Shown here: piece by piece, positions 1-8,945 of the stretch
Layout of the letters: each line of letters begins with the position of its first letter
Position numbering within the stretch: the stretch's first letter is position 1
Assembly: GCF_900451095.1 (NCBI RefSeq)
Contig: NZ_UGHV01000001.1
Coordinates: 868,001 to 932,000, forward strand
Origin: Helicobacter canis
GTDB taxonomy: Bacteria > Campylobacterota > Campylobacteria > Campylobacterales > Helicobacteraceae
Reading direction: 5' to 3'
Length of the DNA stretch: 64,000 nt
Made by a program: the position numbers and the translations under genes
The notes under the pieces: model-generated
Database searches by the model: none
What the model was told of the DNA's origin: nothing
The model's input: only the letters and a program-made list of their open reading frames with translations

Positions 1-1
1 T

Positions 2-1030
2 GGGGGCTTTATCCCTGATAATCACACTGCTTCTACACTGCATTCTCTAGGCGTTGGCGTGGAGTTTTTAAGCTCTTTGCACTCTAATGCTATCTTGCAA
101 TCTGCTAGCACAGATACGCGATGGACACGCTTTGTGCAGCAATTTGATGCAAGCTATGAGTTTATCCCCATTATCCGCTCAATGATCGTGCAAGCGGGGA
201 TTCCGCAGGAGTTTTTATTCCTAGCGATGGCGGAGTCTGGATTCTCATCAAGAGCATATAGCAAAAAACGCGCGGTAGGGATTTGGCAGTTTATGCCCTA
301 TACGGCAAAGGATTTAGGGCTTGTGATAAACGACTATGTCGATGAGCGCAGAGATCCTATCAAAAGCACGCAAGCAGCGATCAAGTATTTGCAGTTTCTC
401 TATAACGCCACAGGGCAGTGGTATCTCGCAGCAATGGCGTATAACTGCGGGCTTGGGCGACTCAAAAAGGCGATTGAACGCGCTGGAAGCAGTGAGCTAG
501 AGGTGCTACTTGATGAGCGAGAAAAGTATCTACCCGGCGAGACGCGCCAATATATCCGCACGATATTGAGTATGTCCCTAGCCTTTAGCAACACGCAAAA
601 AATGCAAGCCGTTGATAGAGAGTATCTCCTAAATCGAGGGGCATTTGATACCCTAGCCCAAGTGCAAATAAAGGGCGGCACACTGCTAGCAAGTATCGCA
701 GCAGGAGCTGGAATGAGCCTAGCAGATATTAAAAAATACAATCGCCACTTAACTTATAATTTCCTCCCAAAATCAAGCAAGCAATACGCCATTTATATCC
801 CTTATGATAGGCTCGCGCATTTTAAGCAAAACTACGATCCAAACGCGCTGCCTAGCGCGAACTTCATCTTTCACAAGGTCAAAAAGGGCGAGAGTCTTGC
901 CTCCATTGCTAAGAAATATGGCATAAGTATGGAGGAGCTAAAACTTAGCAATAATTTCTCAAGCAAGCAAACAATCTTTGCCAATCAAAAAATAGTAATC
1001 CCCATATTGCAGCAAATCGCGCAAAACTAA
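2..1030 (+). CDS. mltD: Membrane-bound lytic transglycosylase, MltD type (5' end outside window)
   Basis: Cleaves peptidoglycan glycan strands in the periplasm. The SLT domain shows the catalytic Glu in LAMAESGF, followed by GIWQFMP and the AAMAYNCG motif of family 1 transglycosylases. A single LysM domain (HKVKKGESLASIAKKYG onward) closes the C-terminus. The frame is open to the first base of the window, so the gene starts upstream; the GTG at 59 is only an internal in-frame codon. The stop lies 1 nt before rlpA, and the two peptidoglycan enzymes are probably co-transcribed. The order mltD-rlpA-kdsC-lptC-lptA-engB-mrdA is known from other Helicobacter. Function is secure; the N-terminus is not visible. 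Confidence 0.93.
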   Translation, partial: GGFIPDNHTASTLHSLGVGVEFLSSLHSNAILQSASTDTRWTRFVQQFDASYEFIPIIRSMIVQAGIPQEFLFLAMAESGFSSRAYSKKRAVGIWQFMPYTAKDLGLVINDYVDERRDPIKSTQAAIKYLQFLYNATGQWYLAAMAYNCGLGRLKKAIERAGSSELEVLLDEREKYLPGETRQYIRTILSMSLAFSNTQKMQAVDREYLLNRGAFDTLAQVQIKGGTLLASIAAGAGMSLADIKKYNRHLTYNFLPKSSKQYAIYIPYDRLAHFKQNYDPNALPSANFIFHKVKKGESLASIAKKYGISMEELKLSNNFSSKQTIFANQKIVIPILQQIAQN

Positions 1031-1031
1031 A

Positions 1032-2027
1032 ATGACAGCACAAGCCCGCCCCATACTGCTACTACAAGCATTCAGTGCTATGATTCTAGGGCTTTTGGCT
1101 ATGCTTGGGATTTTAGGCTGTGCGAATGAAAGCGTATATCGCGGAGGGATTGGGGCATTTAGCGATTATGATAGCTTGCAGTCCTATCGCTCCACAAGCT
1201 CTCCTACGGCAAACTATATCAATCAAGCCTTTGGTGGCGATGTCTTCACGCTTGGGAAAAATGGCAGTAACTTTAGCGCGAGCAATGCCCCAAGTGATAG
1301 CTTCAGCGGGTCAAATGCTTCACTTCTGCGCGGTATGCGAGAGAGCGAAGCGATCCAAAGAGCGACTATGCGCCCTTACCAAATCGCTGGGAAGTGGTAT
1401 TACCCCACGCAGGTCAAAGTAGGCAAGACTTTTGATGGGATCGCTAGCTGGTATGGTCCAAACTTCCACGCCAAAGCCACTTCAAATGGCGAGACCTACA
1501 ATATGCACGCCCACACTGCTGCTAGCAAAACCCTGCCGATGAATACCATTGTAAAAGTCTTTAACAAAGACAATGGCAAGACAACGATTGTGCGTATCAA
1601 TGATCGCGGTCCATTTGTCGATGGACGCATAATCGATCTCTCCAACGCCGCAGCAAAGGACATTGATATGGTGCAAAAAGGCACGGCAAAGGTGCGTATA
1701 GAAGTCATAGGCTTTGGGGGCAAAGTCGATAAGCACTATCAAAACACCCTTAATGTCTCAAATGAAGCGATCCAAGATGAATTTGAAGTAGGGAGCGATG
1801 AGAGTCAAGCAGTCTCTGGGGGGTCATTTTCACTACAACTAGGCGTGTTTAAGCAAAAGGGTGGCGCGCAATCTACTAAGCAAAAATACAGCGACACAAA
1901 CTATAATGCCATAATCAAAGAGCAAGATGGCTTGTATAGGGTATTTTTACAAGGATTTCAAAGTGAAGAAGAAGCCCAAGACTTCGCCAAATCCCATAGT
2001 CTAAGCCCCGTTATCGTGCGCGACTAG
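1032..2027 (+). CDS. rlpA: RlpA-family septal lytic transglycosylase lipoprotein with SPOR domain
   Basis: Predicted lipoprotein: a hydrophobic leader ends in the lipobox LGILGC (Cys at about residue 30). An internal Met (MILGLLAMLG) is an alternative start. The double-psi beta-barrel domain at about 135-230 holds GIASWYGPNFHAKATSNGE and RINDRGPFVDGRIIDLS, the RlpA signatures. A SPOR domain at about 263-331 (SFSLQLGVF to FLQGFQSEEEA) should bind denuded septal glycan. RlpA enzymes act on naked glycan strands at the division site. It begins 1 nt after mltD. The roughly 90-residue Ser/Asn-rich stretch after the lipobox looks like a linker. Confidence 0.93.
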   Translation: MTAQARPILLLQAFSAMILGLLAMLGILGCANESVYRGGIGAFSDYDSLQSYRSTSSPTANYINQAFGGDVFTLGKNGSNFSASNAPSDSFSGSNASLLRGMRESEAIQRATMRPYQIAGKWYYPTQVKVGKTFDGIASWYGPNFHAKATSNGETYNMHAHTAASKTLPMNTIVKVFNKDNGKTTIVRINDRGPFVDGRIIDLSNAAAKDIDMVQKGTAKVRIEVIGFGGKVDKHYQNTLNVSNEAIQDEFEVGSDESQAVSGGSFSLQLGVFKQKGGAQSTKQKYSDTNYNAIIKEQDGLYRVFLQGFQSEEEAQDFAKSHSLSPVIVRD

Positions 2028-2055
2028 AATCCACTTTTACACTACAAGGAGCAAT

Positions 2056-2634
2056 ATGCAGCACCTAGAGCGATCAACCAAAGAAACACAAATCACTGCA
2101 AGCCTAGAGATCTATGGCAGCGGCACAAGCACAATACAAACAGGTATTGGGTTTTTCACCCATATGCTTGAAGCCTTTAGCAAGCACGCGCTTTTTGACA
2201 TCACACTAGAATGCAAAGGCGATATAGAAGTGGATTTTCATCATAGCGTGGAAGATTGTGGGATCGTGCTGGGCAAGCTTTTAGCCCAGAGTATTTACCC
2301 TGTATCTAGTATAGAGCGATTTGGCAATGCCGCTGTGGTAATGGATGAGGCGTGTGTGGAGTGTGATATTGATATTAGCAATCGCGCGTTTTTGCACTTT
2401 GATATGGGAGAGGCGTATTGTGGCAAGGTGGGGGAGTTTGATGTAGAGCTTGTAGAAGAGTGGTTTCGCGCGGTGTGCTTTAATGCCAATTTGAGCGCGC
2501 ATATCGTGCTAAAAAGGGGCAAAAATCTCCACCACATCACAGAAGCGGCATTTAAGGCATTTGGCGTGGCGTTGCGCAGGGCATTAAGCAAGAATGAGCG
2601 CGTGGTGATCCCTAGCACAAAGGGCTGCTTATGA
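2056..2634 (+). CDS. hisB: Imidazoleglycerol-phosphate dehydratase
   Basis: Sixth step of histidine biosynthesis: dehydrates imidazole glycerol phosphate to imidazole acetol phosphate. Family motifs are GIGFFTHMLEAFSKHALFD, FHHSVEDCGIVLG (metal ligands) and the C-terminal HHITEAAFKAFGVALRRAL. At 192 residues it is a monofunctional IGPD without the HisB phosphatase domain. A Shine-Dalgarno (AAGGAG) lies just upstream. Its stop overlaps the kdsC start (ATGA), so it is translationally coupled to an LPS gene. hisA lies far away at 59778, so the his genes are scattered here. Confidence 0.95.
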   Translation: MQHLERSTKETQITASLEIYGSGTSTIQTGIGFFTHMLEAFSKHALFDITLECKGDIEVDFHHSVEDCGIVLGKLLAQSIYPVSSIERFGNAAVVMDEACVECDIDISNRAFLHFDMGEAYCGKVGEFDVELVEEWFRAVCFNANLSAHIVLKRGKNLHHITEAAFKAFGVALRRALSKNERVVIPSTKGCL

Positions 2635-3137
2635 TACGCTTGCTGCTACTTGATGTCGATGGCACACTGACAAATGGCACAATCAACTTCCTTGAGCTAG
2701 ATGGCGGCATTTATGAGTCTAAGTCCTTTCATATCCACGATGGCTTAGGGATTGCCGCGTGGCTTAAGCTTGGGCGAGAGGTGGCGATCATCTCTGGGAG
2801 AGAGTCTAAAGCCTTGCGGAAGCGAGCAAGTGAGCTAGGGGTTACTAGGATTTTTATGGGTGTGCAGGATAAATCTGTCATCGCTAGAAGTATCATCTCT
2901 GGGCTTAATCTCTCTAAAGATGAAGTAGCCTGTATAGGCGATGATATAAATGACTTAGGTATGTTTAGAGAATCTGGACTGCGCTTTGCCCCAGCTAATG
3001 CCAATGCCTACCTACGCTCACAAGCAGATGTCTTGCTCACACATACCGGTGGCAATGGGGCTGTGCGAGAGATGATAGAGTTTATCTTGCAGCGCAATGA
3101 AGAAGAATATCAAGAATTTTTAGCCCTCTATGAGTAA
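2631..3137 (+). CDS. kdsC: 3-deoxy-D-manno-octulosonate 8-phosphate phosphatase
   Basis: HAD-superfamily phosphatase that releases KDO from KDO-8-phosphate for LPS inner-core synthesis. The N-terminal LLLDVDGTLTNG carries the nucleophile and acid/base Asp residues, and GDDINDLGM is motif IV. The 168-residue length is typical of C0-type KdsC, which works as a tetramer. It overlaps hisB by 4 nt and lptC by 8 nt, placing it with the LPS export genes that follow. Confidence 0.93.
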   Translation: MIRLLLLDVDGTLTNGTINFLELDGGIYESKSFHIHDGLGIAAWLKLGREVAIISGRESKALRKRASELGVTRIFMGVQDKSVIARSIISGLNLSKDEVACIGDDINDLGMFRESGLRFAPANANAYLRSQADVLLTHTGGNGAVREMIEFILQRNEEEYQEFLALYE

Positions 3138-3744
3138 GATTCTAGCCCTAGCACGCAAGATGATTGATATGCTTAAACCTTATTGCAATGCTGATTATAG
3201 TGTGCATTGGTTTTTTGCTTTCATCTTTGCTGGGGTTTGTCTTTTTATCATCACTTTTGCCAAAGATACGCAAGCCATCTTGCTCAAACAAGCCCAAATG
3301 CCCCTTGTAGAACTCTATGATTTTTCTATCTATCAAACCACCGACACAGGCGTGCAAGTCCATATCCAAGGCACAAAAGCCCTGCGCTATGCAGAATATG
3401 AACAAAGCTTTGAGACACTTTTGCGTAAAATCTCCCCCAAGCTCCGCAACACCCCGCGCATAGTAGAGTATCTCTATGGGCAAGAAATAGTGCGCACAAA
3501 CAACATCTACACATTCAACAAAGGCGGGGTCTATGCTAAAAATAGCGGCGAGGTCTTTTATAGCAAACGCGCGAAATACGATCTATCAAGCGAGATTTTC
3601 ACAGGGATTGGGGCATTTTGGGCAAGCTCGGTGGAGGGCAGCATAGAAGGGCAAAATATCATCTATAACCAAAAGCTTCAAACCACAACTGCCAGCAATA
3701 TCATCGCTACAATCGATCTACAAGCACATAAGGATAGCAAATGA
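3130..3744 (+). CDS. lptC: LPS export protein LptC
   Basis: Membrane-anchored periplasmic component of the Lpt bridge, passing LPS from LptB2FG to LptA. One N-terminal membrane helix (about residues 25-43, WFFAFIFAGVCLFIITF) is followed by an LptC-like beta-jellyroll with little sequence conservation. The assignment rests mainly on this topology and on the position between kdsC and lptA, an order conserved in Campylobacterota. It overlaps kdsC by 8 nt and lptA by 4 nt (ATGA). Confidence 0.85.
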   Translation: MSKILALARKMIDMLKPYCNADYSVHWFFAFIFAGVCLFIITFAKDTQAILLKQAQMPLVELYDFSIYQTTDTGVQVHIQGTKALRYAEYEQSFETLLRKISPKLRNTPRIVEYLYGQEIVRTNNIYTFNKGGVYAKNSGEVFYSKRAKYDLSSEIFTGIGAFWASSVEGSIEGQNIIYNQKLQTTTASNIIATIDLQAHKDSK

Positions 3745-4295
3745 AATATTCTTTTACACTAGAATCCACTTTTGCATATATATGCGTAGTTTTGGGGCTA
3801 TGTGTGGCTGCGGCAGCAGAAAATCTTGATATACAAGCCCAGCAAGTTTTCGCCGATGAGAAAAAGGGCATTACCACCGCTACGGGCAAGGTCAAAATGG
3901 TAAAAGGCGAGGACAAGCTCAATGCCGATAAAGTCAATGTCTATGTCAATAAAAATCGCAAGCCGCTTAAGTTTGAAGCCATAGGCAATGTAGATTTCCT
4001 CTTGCTCACCCAAGATGGCAGAAGGCTTAAGGGCAAGAGCGATACGCTTATCTATCTCATAGAAGCCAATGAATACCAGCTAATCGGCAACGCCCAAGTG
4101 CAAGAAATCGGCAAGCCCAATTTCTTAAAAGGGGAGAAAATTGTCTTAAACAACGACAATGGCATTGCCAATGTAGAGAGCAATAGCAATGCCCCTGTGC
4201 GTGTCATCATCGATCTAAACGATATGCAAAATACCCCCTCCAATAGCCCAAAATCCCCAGAATCCAAAAAAGTGGATTCTACTCCATCGCAATGA
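3741..4295 (+). CDS. lptA: LPS transport periplasmic protein LptA
   Basis: OstA-like periplasmic protein that oligomerises into the LPS-carrying bridge. A signal peptide (about residues 1-29, ending AAAAEN) precedes the jellyroll with LDIQAQQVFADEKKG and LKFEAIGNV. The dispersed 15-mer of this genome sits inside the signal-peptide coding region (peptide LESTF, residues 8-12) and again at the extreme C-terminus (KKVDSTPSQ). The last 30 residues are Ser/Pro/Asn-rich and look dispensable. It shares ATGA overlaps with lptC and engB. Confidence 0.9.
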   Translation: MKYSFTLESTFAYICVVLGLCVAAAAENLDIQAQQVFADEKKGITTATGKVKMVKGEDKLNADKVNVYVNKNRKPLKFEAIGNVDFLLLTQDGRRLKGKSDTLIYLIEANEYQLIGNAQVQEIGKPNFLKGEKIVLNNDNGIANVESNSNAPVRVIIDLNDMQNTPSNSPKSPESKKVDSTPSQ

Positions 4296-4954
4296 TCACA
4301 ATCACAAACGCACACTTTCTCACTTCTGCAAGTAAGCTTAGCGAGTGTCCTGCCCCTACGACAAGCGAGATTGTTATGCTAGGGCGAAGCAATGTAGGCA
4401 AAAGCACCTTTATCAACACGCTCCTAGAATCCAATCTTGCTAAAAGCTCCTCCACACCGGGCAAAACACGGCTTATAAACTTTTTCACATCAATATGGCA
4501 CGATCAAGAAAAGGACCTGCATATCCCTATATCGCTTATCGACTTGCCCGGTATCGGCTATGCCAAAGTCTCTAAGCAGGAGCTTACTCTCTGGCAGCGC
4601 AATTTGTGGGAGTTTTTGCAGCAAAGAAGCAGTATCAAGCTCTTTATCCACCTAATTGATGCTAGACATCAGCAGCTTGCCATTGATAGCAATCTAGCCA
4701 GCCAGATTCAAGCAATATTACGCGGCGATCAGATTCTACTCCCTATCTATACCAAAGCCGATAAACTCACCAAAAACGACCTAGCAAAGCTCAGGCAAAA
4801 AGCAGCACTAATCACCACAAATAACGCTACAATAGCACGCACAATCTATCGCCCAAAATCCCCACAAGATCCAACTCTCCTTGATATGATAAGAGAGCGT
4901 ATCTTTTACGCGCTTTTAGGCGATATAAGCACCGATATACCAAACAAGGGATAG
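4292..4954 (+). CDS. engB: Ribosome biogenesis GTP-binding protein EngB/YsxC
   Basis: Essential TRAFAC GTPase acting in 50S subunit assembly. G1 is LGRSNVGKSTFIN, G3 is DLPGIGYAKV and G4 is YTKADK. At 220 residues it is a typical single-domain EngB. Its start overlaps the lptA stop by 4 nt. The insertion of a ribosome-assembly GTPase between LPS export and cell-wall genes is a conserved Helicobacter arrangement. Confidence 0.94.
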   Translation: MITITNAHFLTSASKLSECPAPTTSEIVMLGRSNVGKSTFINTLLESNLAKSSSTPGKTRLINFFTSIWHDQEKDLHIPISLIDLPGIGYAKVSKQELTLWQRNLWEFLQQRSSIKLFIHLIDARHQQLAIDSNLASQIQAILRGDQILLPIYTKADKLTKNDLAKLRQKAALITTNNATIARTIYRPKSPQDPTLLDMIRERIFYALLGDISTDIPNKG

Positions 4955-4956
4955 CT

Positions 4957-5451
4957 ATGGTCCAAGAGATGAAGCACAACACCTACAAGCAAATCGCCAA
5001 AGTCGCTTTGCTGTGTTTTGTCTTTTTTATCTGGACTATGTGTAATCGCATATTTTTGTTTTTGCCGCCGATGATCGGGCTGCTTTTTATCATTTTTATG
5101 GATGTTTATCAGCGAAAAAATCTCATTGCTACCATTGGGATTCTCATCTGTCTTGTGATCTTTGAAGCCCAAAACCAGCTCCCGCTAGGGATCTTGCCTT
5201 TGGTATTTCTCATCGTGCGCTATATCATCACAGAAAAATTTAATTTAATCTTTGGGCATAACGCGCTTTTTGTCTTCTGGTATGTGGGCGTGCTATATCT
5301 TAGCTACTTTTTTGTGATGTATATTTTTGAGATGTTTGGCTTTGGGCTTGAGTTTAAAATGCATAGTATTTTTATCGTGTATTTTGTGTGTGAGTCGTGC
5401 TTGGGGCTTGTGTATGAAAAGCTCAAAAAGATAGCGAATGAAAAATATTAG
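4957..5451 (+). CDS. Small integral membrane protein in the MreD position upstream of PBP2
   Basis: Not assignable by motif. The 164 residues contain about five hydrophobic segments, for example VALLCFVFFIWTMC, FLFLPPMIGLLFIIFM and ALFVFWYVGVLYLSYFFV. It lies between engB and mrdA, starts 2 nt after engB and overlaps mrdA by 14 nt. In rod and spiral bacteria the gene before PBP2 is often mreD, and size and topology fit. This is an inference from context, since MreD sequences diverge strongly. Confidence 0.7.
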   Translation: MVQEMKHNTYKQIAKVALLCFVFFIWTMCNRIFLFLPPMIGLLFIIFMDVYQRKNLIATIGILICLVIFEAQNQLPLGILPLVFLIVRYIITEKFNLIFGHNALFVFWYVGVLYLSYFFVMYIFEMFGFGLEFKMHSIFIVYFVCESCLGLVYEKLKKIANEKY

Positions 5452-7228
5452 TATCCCTTATAAAATTGTCTTACTCATTTTTGTGCTTGTGTGGATTATC
5501 CTAATACTGCGCATTTTTATCCTAACAATCCAGCGACACGACCATTATGAAAGAATCGCCAAGCGCAATATCTCTAAGCAAGAAGTGCTTGTGCCAGCTA
5601 GGGGGCTGATCTTTGATAGAAATGGCGAGCCCTTGGCGGTCAATGAGCTGTTTTTTAGCATTTATTTAGAGCCACTGCTTAGTGATAAAGACTTGCGCAA
5701 TGCCATTGCAATGATTATCAAATATCTCCCGGATCAAAATTTCGATGAGCTTTTGCAAACCTACACAAAGCAAAATTCTGCCTATAACCACGATCTAATC
5801 AAAGTCATCGACTATATCCCAAGCAACGACATACAAACAGCCTATGCAGCTCTTATGCAAGAAGACAATATCCGCGTGCAGCCTACCTTCCGCCGATTTT
5901 ATCCGCACAGCTCGCTTGCCTCGCACATCATCGGCTATGTCGGCAGAGCGGATAAAAATGATGTCTTCTATGATCCGGTTAGCAAATACACTTCTATCAT
6001 CGGCAAAGAGGGCATAGAGCGGCACTATAATACGATCTTGCAAGGGCAGCTAGGCTATCGCAATAGTATTGTCAATGCTTATAATCAACGCGTATCCAAA
6101 GCAGAAGAGTTCTTCCCACAAACGCAAAACAACATCACCCTAACCATCGACGCCAAGCTCCAGCAAGCAATCGATGAAGAATACAGCGAGCAAAATGGCG
6201 CGGCTATCGTGCTTGATGTGAAAAGTGGCGAGATCCTTGCGGCTGGAAGCTACCCAGAATATGACCTAAATGACTTTGTAGGAGGCATTAGCGTGGCAAA
6301 ATGGCGCGCCCTTACTGATAATCCACACACTCCACTTATCAATCGCTTCATCAATGGGCAATACCCTCCCGGCTCTGTCATCAAAATGGGCGTAGCAATG
6401 GCGATTTTAGAATATGGCGATGTCAATGAATACACCAAAATCGATACGCCTTACTCTGTCAAAATCGGCGAATGGCAGTTTCGCGATTGGAAGCAAGGCG
6501 GACACGGCAGCTCGGATATGTTTAAAGCCTTGAGAGAATCCGTAGATGTGTATTTCTACAAGCTCTCGCAAGTGGTAGGGATTGGTAATATGACAAATGT
6601 GCTTGGGACTATGGGCTTTGGCGAGCGCACGGGGGTGGATTTCCCGGGGGAGTCTAGCGGGATACTTCCCACGCCAAATTGGAAAGCGCAGCGATATGGG
6701 CTTACTTGGTATGTGGGAGATACCGTGCAAACCTCCATTGGGCAGGGCTATTTCTTGGCTACACCTATGCAGATCGCACGCTACACCGCCCTGCTAGCAA
6801 GTGGCAAGCTCCCCACGCCACACTTCCTTAAAAAGCAAAATAATGATGACAATATCATAGAGCCAGAAGATGTCCTAAATGACTTGCAAAAATCTAAGCT
6901 AGGGGCTATCCAAAAAGGTATGATAGAAGCCTGCAATGCCCCGGGTGGCACAGGCACGCGCCGAGTCTATGGCTCACAAGTCAAAATCGCTTGCAAAACC
7001 GGCACCGCGCAAGTTACTTCTATCCCGCAAGAAGTAAAAAAACGCGCCAAAGAAAGTGAGCTAGCCTACTTCCACCGCTCACACGGCTGGATGACAGCCT
7101 TTGTCCCAGCGCAAAATCCCCAATACGCCATAACAATCCTTATCGAGCACGGGCAAAGCGGCGGTAATGCCGGACCTGTGGTCGTGCGCATAGCCAATGA
7201 GCTCTACAAGCTAGGCTATATCAAATAG
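5438..7228 (+). CDS. mrdA: Penicillin-binding protein 2 (elongasome transpeptidase)
   Basis: Class B PBP that cross-links peptidoglycan during cell elongation. An N-terminal membrane anchor (about 9-29) is followed by the PBP dimerisation domain (VPARGLIFDRNGEPLAVN) and the transpeptidase domain. The catalytic serine is in YPPGSVIKMG (Ser313, Lys316), the second motif is SVD, and CKTGTAQ carries KTG at Lys520. The 596-residue length is normal. It is the last gene of the plus-strand envelope operon, and its stop is 1 nt from the end of the convergent ftsH-like gene. Confidence 0.95.
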   Translation: MKNISIPYKIVLLIFVLVWIILILRIFILTIQRHDHYERIAKRNISKQEVLVPARGLIFDRNGEPLAVNELFFSIYLEPLLSDKDLRNAIAMIIKYLPDQNFDELLQTYTKQNSAYNHDLIKVIDYIPSNDIQTAYAALMQEDNIRVQPTFRRFYPHSSLASHIIGYVGRADKNDVFYDPVSKYTSIIGKEGIERHYNTILQGQLGYRNSIVNAYNQRVSKAEEFFPQTQNNITLTIDAKLQQAIDEEYSEQNGAAIVLDVKSGEILAAGSYPEYDLNDFVGGISVAKWRALTDNPHTPLINRFINGQYPPGSVIKMGVAMAILEYGDVNEYTKIDTPYSVKIGEWQFRDWKQGGHGSSDMFKALRESVDVYFYKLSQVVGIGNMTNVLGTMGFGERTGVDFPGESSGILPTPNWKAQRYGLTWYVGDTVQTSIGQGYFLATPMQIARYTALLASGKLPTPHFLKKQNNDDNIIEPEDVLNDLQKSKLGAIQKGMIEACNAPGGTGTRRVYGSQVKIACKTGTAQVTSIPQEVKKRAKESELAYFHRSHGWMTAFVPAQNPQYAITILIEHGQSGGNAGPVVVRIANELYKLGYIK

Positions 7229-7229
7229 C

Positions 7230-8945
7230 CTAGCCTAATAATCGCTCTTGCAATCGCGCTAAAATCGCGCGATCTACCCTTTTCTCACACGCTTGTATCG
7301 CGGTAGAAAAAGTGGATTCTAGGCTAGAATCTAGCCGCTCTTCTTGTAGCAGTAGTGCTGCTATGGTAAGTATGCCTTCTCTATGGTGTGCGATAAAGTC
7401 CATAAGCGTATCTAAAACTTCAATCCCACTACAAGAAGCGTGAAAGATAAGGGTGTCTCCCACATTCTCTTGCGCGCTAAATAGCCCAAGCTCCTGCCCT
7501 TTTGCAACTAGCTCACGCGCCTTTTGATAATCGCTACCAAACACGCCAAAGCTATCTTTGCATAGAGTGCGCACCGCCCTATCGCCCACAAGGTAGAATC
7601 CAATATGCCGCAATAGCTCCGTGCGACTTAGTGTATCAATGCTAGATTCTAGTAGCACACTCTCAAACAAGCTTACCTTTTGCATACTAAGCTGATAAAA
7701 ACGCCCATAGAGATATTTGCTTGAATGATAGATCGCATACACATCGCGCAAGCTGGATTCTAGTAGCGGTAGCCGCTTTAGCCCGCTATGGATCTTGCTA
7801 TACACAGCATCAAAATCACGCATACTGATTTCTTGAGCGTGATTGCGCAGGGCATTAAGCGCGGCTTCATTGACAAGCGTGGCAAGACTCGCACCGCTAA
7901 AGCCTGAAGTCTCACTAGCGATTTGGGCGATGTCTTGGTGGAGATTATTAGGCTTGCTGGCAAGATACATTGATAGGATCTGCTCTCTTTCTTGCTTATT
8001 AGGCAGCTCGATGAAAAGCTTCCTATCAAATCGCCCACTTCGTAAAAGTGCCGGATCAAGCACATCGATATGATTAGTCGCTGCAAGCACGACCACGCCG
8101 CTATTATCGCTAAAGCCGTCCATTTCCACTAGCAGTTGATTGAGAGTGGATTCTCGCTCGCTATTATTGCTACCCTCCTTGCGCGCCTTGCCTATGGCAT
8201 CAATCTCATCGATGAAGATAATACAAGGCGCACTAGCCTTCGCTCTGCTAAAAAGCTCTCTTACCCTCCTAGCCCCCACGCCCACATACATCTCCACAAA
8301 GCTCGCGCCACTTTGGTAGAAAAATGGCACACCACTCTCGCCTGCAAGAGCCTTGGCTAAAAGTGTCTTGCCAACCCCGGGCAATCCGCTAAGTAGCACG
8401 CCTTTTGGCAGACTAACGCCAAATCGCTGGTATTTCTGCGGATTTTTGAGAAAATCCACAATCTCTAGCAGCTCTGCCTTGACATAATCAATGCCTGCCA
8501 CATCACTAAATCGCATACTAGAGTGCAATGGCGCAAAAGTGGATTCTGGGGGATCTTTAATCGCAGCAGCGTTGATTGGCGTGATATGCACGCGATTTTT
8601 ACGCGATGCAACTAGAGCTATCCCCACCCCACACACAAGCAGGATAAACACAATCACAATCCCCCAAACAAACCACTTCGTGCTTGTTTTATCAATGGGC
8701 ATTGTTTTGATAATGGCAGGATTTACTTGAGAGAGTAGGATTTTATACACTTGACTATCTTTGGCTTGGGCATAGAGGTAGTCATCTCTCTCCCAAAGCT
8801 TTATGATGAAGTTTTTTTGCAAGGCATTTTCTAGTGCAGCAGCTGAAATAATCTTGGCATTATCCTTTAGCACAAGCACCAAGCACAAAAGCAGCACGAT
8901 CACCACTCCGCTAAGTCCCACCCACAAATGCTTAGATTTTGGCAT
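7230..8945 (-). CDS. FtsH-like AAA+ ATPase lacking the zinc protease site
   Basis: Membrane AAA protein related to FtsH, with two N-terminal hydrophobic segments, a Walker A ([13 protein letters not shown]), a Walker B ([13 protein letters not shown]) and the arginine-finger region (LRSGRFDRKLFIELP). Where FtsH has HEXGH the sequence reads YAIYHSSKYLYG, so both the Glu and the second zinc His are absent. It should therefore be an unfoldase or chaperone rather than a protease. The start at 8945 has AAGGAG 7 nt upstream; a longer frame to 8966 is possible. It overlaps mtaB by 14 nt. The dispersed 15-mer is present in the C-terminal part (SSLESTF). H. pylori has a homologous divergent paralogue beside mtaB. 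Confidence 0.88.
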   Translation of the reverse strand: MPKSKHLWVGLSGVVIVLLLCLVLVLKDNAKIISAAALENALQKNFIIKLWERDDYLYAQAKDSQVYKILLSQVNPAIIKTMPIDKTSTKWFVWGIVIVFILLVCGVGIALVASRKNRVHITPINAAAIKDPPESTFAPLHSSMRFSDVAGIDYVKAELLEIVDFLKNPQKYQRFGVSLPKGVLLSGLPGVGKTLLAKALAGESGVPFFYQSGASFVEMYVGVGARRVRELFSRAKASAPCIIFIDEIDAIGKARKEGSNNSERESTLNQLLVEMDGFSDNSGVVVLAATNHIDVLDPALLRSGRFDRKLFIELPNKQEREQILSMYLASKPNNLHQDIAQIASETSGFSGASLATLVNEAALNALRNHAQEISMRDFDAVYSKIHSGLKRLPLLESSLRDVYAIYHSSKYLYGRFYQLSMQKVSLFESVLLESSIDTLSRTELLRHIGFYLVGDRAVRTLCKDSFGVFGSDYQKARELVAKGQELGLFSAQENVGDTLIFHASCSGIEVLDTLMDFIAHHREGILTIAALLLQEERLDSSLESTFSTAIQACEKRVDRAILARLQERLLG

